DNA of 5,222 bases, from NCBI GenBank assembly GCA_937920335.1, contig CALGUT010000483.1:1-5222 (forward strand), read 5' to 3'. Below are positions 1-5,222 of the stretch, piece after piece. Every line of letters starts with the position of its first letter. The stretch's first letter is position 1. The position numbers and the translations under genes are program-made. Below the pieces are notes generated by a model. That model searched no databases, was not told the origin of the DNA, and saw only the letters and a list, made by a program, of their open reading frames with translations. Source of the stretch: an uncultured Opitutales bacterium (GTDB taxonomy: Bacteria; Verrucomicrobiota; Verrucomicrobiia; Opitutales; UBA2995).

Positions 1-438
1 GCATTTGAAATGGCCAAACAGCTCGTCGATCAAGGGCAGAAATTAGGGTTATTGGTATTAATGGATACGCCCCTTCAGAACGCGCTACATAGACTCATCT
101 TTAAGCTCAAACGATCGTTCATAATTCGAAGAATCCTTATTCGCCTAAACAATTCGAAATCTTCACCCAAAGAAGATCGCCCCAATTATAGGTTCAGCCT
201 GACATCACCCTATGTCAAAATCATCAAGAAATATAGACCGACACCCTATCCAGGTCCTGTCACTTGCCTGATTACCGAAGGTGCCACCGGCAATTTAGAG
301 AATAGGGATTGGAAACATCTAGTTACAGGAGAACGAAAAATGTTTCGATTACCGGGCACTCATAATGTTTATCTGGGACAGAACGTTGAAATCACAGCTG
401 AAAAACTAAGAGCCTGCATCAGAACAGCTCAGACTTGA
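1..438 (+). CDS. Thioesterase-domain protein (NRPS/PKS type), C-terminal part only
   Basis: This reading frame is open from the first base, so the gene begins upstream; 145 codons are visible. The visible start, AFEMAKQLVDQG, matches the helix that follows the catalytic-serine elbow (GxSxGG..AFEMA) in thioesterases of the PF00975 type, which release or edit acyl chains on non-ribosomal peptide or polyketide synthases. The serine itself lies outside the window. The Asp at visible codon 22 (in LLVLMDTP) sits where the catalytic Asp of surfactin-type thioesterases lies. The His at codon 121 (in LPGTHNVYL) fits the catalytic His before the final helix. The lid region between them (codons about 25-75) is unusually basic, with RSFIIRRILIRL. 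It could be the terminal domain of a synthetase or a free-standing type II thioesterase; the missing N-terminus decides. GC is about 44% by hand count, lower than the genes to the right. The family assignment is fairly firm; the substrate is unknown. Confidence 0.82.
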   Translation, partial: AFEMAKQLVDQGQKLGLLVLMDTPLQNALHRLIFKLKRSFIIRRILIRLNNSKSSPKEDRPNYRFSLTSPYVKIIKKYRPTPYPGPVTCLITEGATGNLENRDWKHLVTGERKMFRLPGTHNVYLGQNVEITAEKLRACIRTAQT

Positions 439-462
439 GTAGCTATTGCCTATACGAGCAAG

Positions 463-485
463 GTGTTGAACACTCAGAGTGTTCA
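463..485. repeat. Nested palindrome, possible operator or hairpin
   Basis: Two overlapping inverted repeats lie 25 bases after the thioesterase stop codon. The longer one (467-485) has nine-base arms around one central base: TGAACACTC, A, GAGTGTTCA. The shorter one (463-473) reads GTGTT-G-AACAC and shares the AACAC arm with the first. The block therefore also carries two direct GTGTTSA units 16 bases apart. No T-run follows, so it is not a standard Rho-independent terminator. Symmetric half-sites one and a half helical turns apart would suit a dimeric repressor. As RNA, the two hairpins would be mutually exclusive. The role is inferred only from symmetry. Confidence 0.6.
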
Positions 486-574
486 TCCAAGCTTGGTTTA
501 CGAGCGGTGTCTGAATCGTATATTCAAGGCTTGCACTGAGATAACCCCTTACTAGCGTCCCTACTCTTTAATGG

Positions 575-661
575 GCCCAGGTGGCGGAATCGGTAGACGC
601 TGTGGACTTAAAATCCATTGCCTGTGAGGGCGTGCGGGTTCAATTCCCGCCCTGGGTACCA
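575..661 (+). tRNA. tRNA-Leu (anticodon UAA), CCA encoded
   Basis: This is a complete 87-base class II tRNA. The acceptor stem pairs GCCCAGG (575-581) with CCTGGGT (651-657), including a terminal G-U pair as in the E. coli Leu-UAA tRNA. The D-arm carries the typical GGTGGCGGAATCGGTAGAC block. The anticodon stem is 602-606/614-618 around loop CTTAAAA, with anticodon TAA at 609-611, so it reads UUA and by wobble UUG. A long variable arm (about 619-633, TGCC..GGGCG) is the leucine/serine hallmark. The T-arm is GCGGG/CCCGC (634-638/646-650) around TTCAATT. The discriminator is A658, expected for leucine, and CCA is encoded at 659-661. No clear -35/-10 pair with normal spacing is seen upstream, although a TACTCT hexamer sits at 562-567. 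Confidence 0.97.
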
Positions 662-730
662 TTAGTTTTAATCTACTCGTTACTCTTAATACTCAGTTCA
701 AAACGGCAGCCGGATTACCCTCCGCGTCCC

Positions 731-776
731 GATACTCTCTAAAACAATGGCACGGTGAGAGCCGTCAGTATTTTTT
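731..776 (+). terminator. Weak Rho-independent terminator candidate after the tRNA
   Basis: An outer stem ATACT (732-736) / AGTAT (767-771) encloses a short inner stem ACGG (752-755) / CCGT (762-765). A run of six T (771-776) follows directly and partly overlaps the outer arm. The geometry, a T-run straight after a stem, is right for a terminator about 70 bases past the tRNA. However, the stem is short, AT-rich and interrupted by an unpaired stretch. The alternative is that this is chance pairing and the T-run is part of the upstream region of the next gene. Confidence 0.25.
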
Positions 777-842
777 ATGGTAAAGCTTTATTTGTGTAGA
801 ACCGGGTAATCGTTGCAGTCAGAGTCTGGTGAAGTTCGTCTT

Positions 843-1379
843 ATGAAAGCACTTCTATTTATCTGTCTCGCTGTTAGTCTTCTGGTTCCTTTGAGCACTA
901 CAGCTGCAAACTCTAATTTCGACGGACGTTGGCGTCTCGATACTGAACGGAGTTCCGCTCTCGACGGTTGGACCGCCATGGATCTCATTTTGAAGATCGA
1001 TGGGGACAAGGTCGCGATCGAACATGACATGCGATGGCGTACGACCCGGGTTCTAGAAACCAACACAGTTAACACTCGAAAAACGGTCTCAATCTCCAAT
1101 TTCTTTCGGATAGAGCAGCGCCATATGGCCGTTTATCCACCCAAGAAAAGTAAATCCAAGGTGAGCTCCAAGTGGCTGGACGACGATCGCACCTTAAGAG
1201 TGGAAACCACCGTTCCTGTAGAGATCTCTCAAGGTAAGGCCACCATGCGGCTTTACTACGAATACCGTCTCGGAGTCGGAAACGACACCCTCACGCTGAT
1301 CGAGCTGCATTCGACGCGCAACACTCCCCTCGTCTACCGCTTCCGCAAACTTCCGTCCGACGACAATTCCCGTCCTTAG
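843..1379 (+). CDS. Small secreted protein, lipocalin-like beta-barrel candidate
   Basis: The protein has 178 residues and an unknown function. The ATG at 843 is chosen because it starts a clean Sec signal peptide: MK, a hydrophobic core LLFICLAVSLLVPL, then STTAA with cleavage near residues 20-22. GGTGAAG lies 8 bases upstream. A TTG at 813 in frame would put ten polar residues before the signal and is less likely. The mature protein opens with FDGRWRLDTERSSAL (26-40). This resembles the F-x-G-x-W-x-L-(D/N)-xx-(K/R)-S opening of many small secreted lipocalin-like proteins of environmental bacteria. It continues as alternating beta-type strands and ends with LVYRFRKLP (163-171). There is one cysteine, inside the signal peptide, and no lipobox. 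It lies 5 bases upstream of the GxGYxYP gene and almost certainly shares its transcript, so a periplasmic ligand-binding or accessory role is possible. The fold call is from pattern only. Confidence 0.85.
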   Translation: MKALLFICLAVSLLVPLSTTAANSNFDGRWRLDTERSSALDGWTAMDLILKIDGDKVAIEHDMRWRTTRVLETNTVNTRKTVSISNFFRIEQRHMAVYPPKKSKSKVSSKWLDDDRTLRVETTVPVEISQGKATMRLYYEYRLGVGNDTLTLIELHSTRNTPLVYRFRKLPSDDNSRP

Positions 1380-1384
1380 AACCC

Positions 1385-3031
1385 ATGAATCGCGTCACTA
1401 AATTTCTCTTACTCTCTTCCGTCATTATCGGCGGTTTTATTAGCCCTACATTTGGTCAGCCTGCAAAGGATGCGTGGGTCATGCGTTTTGACGGTGATTG
1501 GAACACCGCTGGCGGTATGCCTGAAAAAGCCATGCTTATCAGCTTACAAGGATTGGCCAATCGAGACGAAGCTCGACTCTACATTATCCACCCGCACGAT
1601 TTTCAGTGGGAGATCACGGAACCCCTCTACGATTTCTACAAGCGCAAGCACGGTATTCGTTTTAAGGAAATCGAATCCGCCGATCAAGCACTCAGCCTTT
1701 TCAAGCGCTATGCAAAAGGGTATGTCGTTTGGGACACCACTATCGGTACTACATCGAACGTAGCGTTTACCATAGCAGGCTTAGAAGATGCGATCGTTGT
1801 CACAGAAGATCAAATCCCTTTGGTCGAAAAGCACGGATTAAAACCGATCGACGACCTCCGGGGACGTTACACGGGTCAGACTCATACAGAGATATATGCC
1901 GACGCTATCGAGCGTTACTGGGACCTCTGCAACCGCGACAAAATCATGCTTATGGGTGGTCATCGGGGCCGAACGATGCAGCCGGCTATGGCCGACTGGG
2001 GGATTCGCGAAAAAATGTTCTTCCACGAGTTATCCGCAGATCCGGAAGAGGCCGACGAAGTCGCTCTCAATCGCAAACTACTGGAAGATCTCAACGTCGG
2101 AGCGACCATCTTTGGATGGCATCCCTATGGAAAAGACACCGAGGAACAATCCACTATGCTCCTTTCGTCTTACGGTCACAAAATGGAGGGTCTTCACAAT
2201 CTGCCCAATCTCAGCTACAACGATCACTTTGAATTCACAGAAGGCTTTAAGTTCACCAACAATCACCACGTTGATCTCGATGAGAAACTGGTATCTGAGA
2301 AAAAGGTCTACATTTCATTCGTCCAATCCGATAGCATCGGTATCGGAGTCTGGACCAAACCGGGGCGCGGAAAGCTTCCTTTCGCCTGGCAGGTCACGAT
2401 GAACTGGACGAAATTCTCCCCCGCGGCTCTGGAGTACTTTCATGAATCCGCCACCCCCAACGACTACTTTATCGGGGGTCTTTCTGGACCGGGCTACATG
2501 TATCCCAACAACATCCCTAAAGATCGGTTTCCGATACTGATGAACGAAGCCAAGGAACTCATGGCCATATTGGATGAACATGTCATGGAGATCATGGACA
2601 ACTCAGTGGCAGATGGTAACGTCGGAACCGTGGATCTCTGGGAAGAGACCATAGATGCCTACTACGAAGCATTTCCGGACGTCATTGGATTCATCAATGG
2701 ATATGGTCCTGCCCGGACCTGGGATCTACGGGACAATCGCCCGATGATGTCCTACGACTACTACATAGACCCCAAGCGACCACGCGAAGAAGTGACTGCC
2801 GACCTGAATGAGCTTATAGCACTGAATAGCAACCTTCCCTACTTTCTTTTAGTGCACGTACGTGAATCAAACGATGTTAACAGCCTTGTTACCGTCGTTG
2901 AAAACCTTGAGGGCCCGGTTGAAGTCGTACCCCTCGACCGCTTCCTGAAATACGCTGCGGGCAACAAGACCTACAAAACCCGCTACCGTCAGCCCGACGA
3001 TCCCGTGCATTTCAAAGGCTACGAGTTTTAG
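1385..3031 (+). CDS. Secreted GxGYxYP-family putative glycoside hydrolase
   Basis: The 548-residue protein begins with a Sec signal peptide (MNRVTKFLLLSSVIIGGF, cleavage near PTFG-Q, residue about 24). Residues 50-67 contain LISLQGLANRDEARLYI, the typical opening of the GxGYxYP N-terminal domain (PF16216). The family motif of the C-terminal domain (PF14323) is present as GPGYMYP at 368-374. The C-terminus, with a Rossmann-like strand PYFLLVHV, VVENLEGPVEVVPLDRFL and then a short tail, also fits. The family is considered a putative glycoside hydrolase class from structure and genome context; I know of no firmly assigned substrate. Where relatives, as I recall them, carry an SDGDN-type motif, this protein has SDSIGIG (D316 kept). 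Two acidic stretches, DLWEETIDAYYEAFPD (around 417-432) and SYDYYIDP (around 458-465), are conserved-looking. The start is 5 bases after the preceding stop with no Shine-Dalgarno sequence, which suggests reinitiation. Its stop lies 6 bases from the stop of the opposing gene. Confidence 0.9.
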   Translation: MNRVTKFLLLSSVIIGGFISPTFGQPAKDAWVMRFDGDWNTAGGMPEKAMLISLQGLANRDEARLYIIHPHDFQWEITEPLYDFYKRKHGIRFKEIESADQALSLFKRYAKGYVVWDTTIGTTSNVAFTIAGLEDAIVVTEDQIPLVEKHGLKPIDDLRGRYTGQTHTEIYADAIERYWDLCNRDKIMLMGGHRGRTMQPAMADWGIREKMFFHELSADPEEADEVALNRKLLEDLNVGATIFGWHPYGKDTEEQSTMLLSSYGHKMEGLHNLPNLSYNDHFEFTEGFKFTNNHHVDLDEKLVSEKKVYISFVQSDSIGIGVWTKPGRGKLPFAWQVTMNWTKFSPAALEYFHESATPNDYFIGGLSGPGYMYPNNIPKDRFPILMNEAKELMAILDEHVMEIMDNSVADGNVGTVDLWEETIDAYYEAFPDVIGFINGYGPARTWDLRDNRPMMSYDYYIDPKRPREEVTADLNELIALNSNLPYFLLVHVRESNDVNSLVTVVENLEGPVEVVPLDRFLKYAAGNKTYKTRYRQPDDPVHFKGYEF

Positions 3032-3037
3032 ATGCTT

Positions 3038-4960
3038 CTAGTTCGGCAACACCCGATCTGAAAGCGTCAACGTATTGAAGTCCAGGATACGCTCGATCCT
3101 ACCATGACTGATCACCAGCTTTCGCGATCCCTTTTCAGCATTGAGATAAGGGCCTTCGAACAACTTCCATTTTGAGTAATCGATCCGCTTTCCATCTACC
3201 ATAGGAGCAGATCCATATTTGAAGCTTAGTTCCTTACCCCGTAGACTTTTAAATTTCACCTGCGGTGTCGGCTCCAATTTTATTTCCAGAGGAAGGGCTC
3301 GTATCGTGGCCTTAAAGTCTTCGAAACTTGAGAACTCAGAGACGGCCGCTGCCTGAACGATGGTACCGTTTTTCCGATGAGGGCTGACAATAATCTGACT
3401 GCCGCTTTCAACACGCTCGTATTTGTAGCCACCCGTTGAGGGAAGCCGTTTGTAAGCCATATGCGCTTCCCAACGATAGTCGGCCATGGGATAGTAAGCC
3501 AGATAGCTGTCCCCTCCCCGAGCGAATATCCACCCAGACTCATCTTCGATAATGTCCTCAAGATCCTTTGAGAAAAATCCGTTCACCTGCTCAAACCGAG
3601 TTCCCTCGGGTATGTCGTAAAGCGCAATAATCGTATCCTGATTCTGCATCACTTCCTCAAAGGGTGAGCAACCAACGAGCTTATCCGCCACATCATAAGA
3701 CGGCTTGCCTTCTGCAGCTACCGCCGTCACCATCGTATCGGGTCGCACGTTGAAATAGGCCTGCATGCCTTCGGAAGCTGAATACGGGTGTATCGAAAAC
3801 ATCGTCGGATGTTTACCACGCGGATCGGGCGTTGCCCAAGTAACATCCCAGACATGCGTCTGAATCGGATCAGCCATCCCCCCTTGATACGACCCAACCG
3901 CATAGTCCTTTGTCATGTAAGTCGTTTTGTAGATCGGACGCTTGGCGACATCTGCATACCGCCAACGATGCCTGGACCGCTTCAAGTCACGCTGCTCGAA
4001 CGGACCATCCCTATCCATGGCAATTCGGTAAATCACTTCAGGAACCTCATAATTGGCTGCCACGATCGCATAGTAGTTTCCCCAGCTAAACCCTCGCTGC
4101 GGCGGAGTGTTTCCAAAATTTATCCAAGAGAAAAAGGAAGCCAGACTGTTCCAGCGTTCGACGACCGAACTGTCATCAGTCCTTGAATTGGGTCCGCGTA
4201 ACACACCGTTGATCGTGTTCGCTGCGAGTCCGGCGTAAAGCCAGTCCAAGACAATTTTACCACGTAAGCGCATCTCGGGATCTTCCGCCCAGGAAACAAG
4301 AAATAGCATGGGTATTGCATACTCACCGATGTAGTGAGTGGGATTAAACTCACCCTGCCCGATCGTCGTCATGATATCCATCCAATCGATCAAGTAATCA
4401 CGGGACTCTATTAGATTCTCCTCCGAGCTCTTCCCCGTGTACCAGGTTTCCCCCGGCTCATTGGGATACAGCTCAGACATGAGATAGAGCATGGTATAAT
4501 ACATGGCGAAGTGATTCTCGGTATCACCGCGAAGCTGATAGGTTTCCTTCCAGGCCTTTCGTATCGCTGCATGTGCCTCGTCGGAGAGTAAGTCTTTCCC
4601 GGTGAATGTAGCTGTGACAATCGGCAGCATCCAAAAGGGACCAGAACCCGGTGTCTCCATTAGCTCAATCACACGAGCTGAACACTCCTCGATCTTCCGA
4701 CCAAGCAGTAGATTGGCCGACACGGAAGCCAGATCCATTTTCTCCGAATCTCCGCGCTCCACGATCTCAGCCCGCCAATGAATGACTTCATTCACGCGAT
4801 CCATATACTGCGCCCGCCGTTCAGCTGCATCTTCGACAACCTCCTGCCCAGGAGCTGGTGCCTCGTACGAAGGTTGAGCCGTTAAAGATCCCAGAAACGA
4901 TCCTACTAAGGAAAGCGTTATGAGAAACAGTCGTCTGGTTATTCGGTTACTGTGCTGCAT
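3038..4960 (-). CDS. Exported helical-toroid plus beta-domain protein, polysaccharide-lyase-like
   Basis: The protein has 640 residues. The ATG at 4960 is supported by an excellent Shine-Dalgarno sequence (AAAGGAGG) six bases upstream and an immediate export signal. The N-terminus carries ITRRLFLITLSLVGSFLG (7-24), matching the twin-arginine pattern (S/T)RRxFL, with cleavage near LTAQ (26-29), so Tat export is possible; Sec is the alternative. Residues about 40-330 are helix-rich with toroid-like motifs: GDTENHFAMYYTMLYLMSE (145-163), NPTHYIGEYAIPMLFL (206-221) and LDWLYAGLAANTINGVLRG (238-256). Residues about 340-640 are beta-rich, beginning KTTYMTKDYAVGSYQGG (345-361), then THVWDVTW (368-375) and FSIHPY (388-393). 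This order resembles the (alpha/alpha)6 toroid followed by a beta-sandwich of heparinase II/III-type and related lyases. Candidate active-site residues are N149, H150, H209, Y210 and E213. I cannot assign a named family; a glycosidase or non-catalytic toroid protein is also possible. It overlaps the upstream propeller gene by 14 bases. Confidence 0.85.
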   Translation of the reverse strand: MQHSNRITRRLFLITLSLVGSFLGSLTAQPSYEAPAPGQEVVEDAAERRAQYMDRVNEVIHWRAEIVERGDSEKMDLASVSANLLLGRKIEECSARVIELMETPGSGPFWMLPIVTATFTGKDLLSDEAHAAIRKAWKETYQLRGDTENHFAMYYTMLYLMSELYPNEPGETWYTGKSSEENLIESRDYLIDWMDIMTTIGQGEFNPTHYIGEYAIPMLFLVSWAEDPEMRLRGKIVLDWLYAGLAANTINGVLRGPNSRTDDSSVVERWNSLASFFSWINFGNTPPQRGFSWGNYYAIVAANYEVPEVIYRIAMDRDGPFEQRDLKRSRHRWRYADVAKRPIYKTTYMTKDYAVGSYQGGMADPIQTHVWDVTWATPDPRGKHPTMFSIHPYSASEGMQAYFNVRPDTMVTAVAAEGKPSYDVADKLVGCSPFEEVMQNQDTIIALYDIPEGTRFEQVNGFFSKDLEDIIEDESGWIFARGGDSYLAYYPMADYRWEAHMAYKRLPSTGGYKYERVESGSQIIVSPHRKNGTIVQAAAVSEFSSFEDFKATIRALPLEIKLEPTPQVKFKSLRGKELSFKYGSAPMVDGKRIDYSKWKLFEGPYLNAEKGSRKLVISHGRIERILDFNTLTLSDRVLPN

Positions 4961-5222
4961 GACGTTCCTCCTTTGGCAAAAATACAAAACTGTTGATGGC
5001 TGATCCTTCCAGACCCTCTCGCGACCAAGTCCGACCAAAATCATCGGATACATACAGGGCCGACTGATAGACACTCGCATACAACCGCCCAGTCTCAGGG
5101 TGGACCGCAACGCGCCACACCCGGTGGGGATCCGGCAGCCCCTCATTTCGTGACTGCCATGTAGCTCCCCGATCTTCTGAGGTCATCACACCATAAGTGT
5201 AGCTTCCAACCACCAGACGTTT
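4947..5222 (-). CDS. BNR/Asp-box beta-propeller protein, C-terminal part only
   Basis: The frame is open to the right edge of the window, so the 5' part is missing; 91 codons and the TAA stop (4947-4949) are visible. Two Asp-box motifs (S-x-D-x-G-x-T-W) are present: SEDRGATW at visible residues 15-22 and SDDFGRTW at 59-66. They are 44 residues apart, as expected for successive propeller blades. Between them lies WRVAVHPETGRLYASVY, the usual inner strands of a BNR or Vps10/sortilin-like blade. The final strand SAINSFVFLP (74-83) probably closes the last blade, followed by a short polar tail KEERHAAQ. Asp-box propellers occur in sialidases, xyloglucanases and many secreted proteins without known activity; nothing visible marks a sialidase. 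Its last codons carry the ribosome-binding site and start codon of the next gene, so the two are one operon and probably translationally coupled. Confidence 0.9.
   Translation of the reverse strand, partial: KRLVVGSYTYGVMTSEDRGATWQSRNEGLPDPHRVWRVAVHPETGRLYASVYQSALYVSDDFGRTWSREGLEGSAINSFVFLPKEERHAAQ
4967..4974 (-). promoter_or_regulatory. Strong ribosome-binding site inside the upstream coding sequence
   Basis: Read on the minus strand, AAAGGAGG precedes the ATG at 4960 with six bases between. It decides the start of the 640-residue protein against a much longer in-frame extension reaching 5146. It lies wholly within the last codons of the propeller gene (the Lys-Glu-Glu region). Ribosomes finishing the propeller protein therefore pass over it just before initiation downstream. 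Confidence 0.85.

Noticed and set aside
487..526. Short palindromes CCAAGCTTGG (487-496) and TGAAT/ATTCA (512-526)
   Set aside because: They are short enough to occur by chance and have no T-run or promoter context.
531..567. TTGCAC (531-536) and TACTCT (562-567) as a tRNA promoter
   Set aside because: The spacer is 25 bases, far from the usual 16-19, so the pair is not a convincing sigma-70 promoter.
788..1099. Minus-strand open frame opposite the lipocalin-like gene
   Set aside because: It is antisense to a gene with a good signal peptide and start; its product has no recognisable features.
1729..2402. Two long plus-strand frames (1729-2232 and 1896-2402) inside the GxGYxYP gene
   Set aside because: Both lie out of frame within a gene whose family motif is clear, and their products are Arg/Ser-rich without domains.
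3788..4186. Plus-strand open frame opposite the toroid-like gene
   Set aside because: It is antisense to a well-supported gene, with composition typical of a shadow frame.
4961..5146. In-frame N-terminal extension of the 640-residue protein up to 5146
   Set aside because: It would overlap the propeller coding sequence by 200 bases, encodes a low-complexity Arg/Cys/Gly-rich stretch with no homology signal, and would bury the export signal. The ATG at 4960 has a strong ribosome-binding site.
4947..5222. Calling the Asp-box protein a sialidase
   Set aside because: Asp boxes alone occur in many propellers; no catalytic arginine triad or FRIP motif can be seen in the visible part.

Overview
The window looks like bacterial chromosome with about five protein genes and one tRNA. 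Several secreted, glycan-handling-type proteins occur together: a GxGYxYP-family protein, an Asp-box (BNR) propeller protein and a large exported helical-plus-beta protein. That mix, with intermediate GC (roughly 44% at the left end and 50-55% elsewhere, from hand counts of sample lines), fits a polysaccharide-degrading member of the Planctomycetota/Verrucomicrobiota group or a relative. The phylum is an inference with low confidence; nothing here is diagnostic.

Layout. Bases 1-438 (+) hold the C-terminal end of a thioesterase-type alpha/beta hydrolase of the kind found at the end of, or beside, NRPS/PKS genes. Bases 439-574 are non-coding and hold a conspicuous nested palindrome. A complete tRNA-Leu(UAA) with encoded CCA lies at 575-661 (+). 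Bases 662-842 are non-coding, with a weak terminator candidate. Bases 843-3031 (+) form a two-gene unit: a small secreted lipocalin-like protein of unknown function, then, 5 bases later, a secreted GxGYxYP-domain putative glycoside hydrolase. On the minus strand, converging on that unit with only 6 bases between the stop codons, is a second two-gene unit. In it, a BNR/Asp-box propeller protein (only its C-terminus is in the window) overlaps by 14 bases the start of a 640-residue exported protein. The latter has an alpha-helical N-terminal half and a beta-rich C-terminal half, as in (alpha/alpha)6-toroid polysaccharide lyases.

Working model (inference). The two convergent units form a small locus for breaking down or sensing an extracellular or periplasmic glycan. 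The propeller protein and the toroid-like protein are probably translationally coupled. The GxGYxYP protein is a putative glycosidase, and the lipocalin-like protein may be a small periplasmic partner. No transporter, SusC/SusD pair or regulator is visible. The thioesterase gene to the left belongs to an unrelated biosynthetic neighbourhood, separated from the glycan genes by the tRNA.
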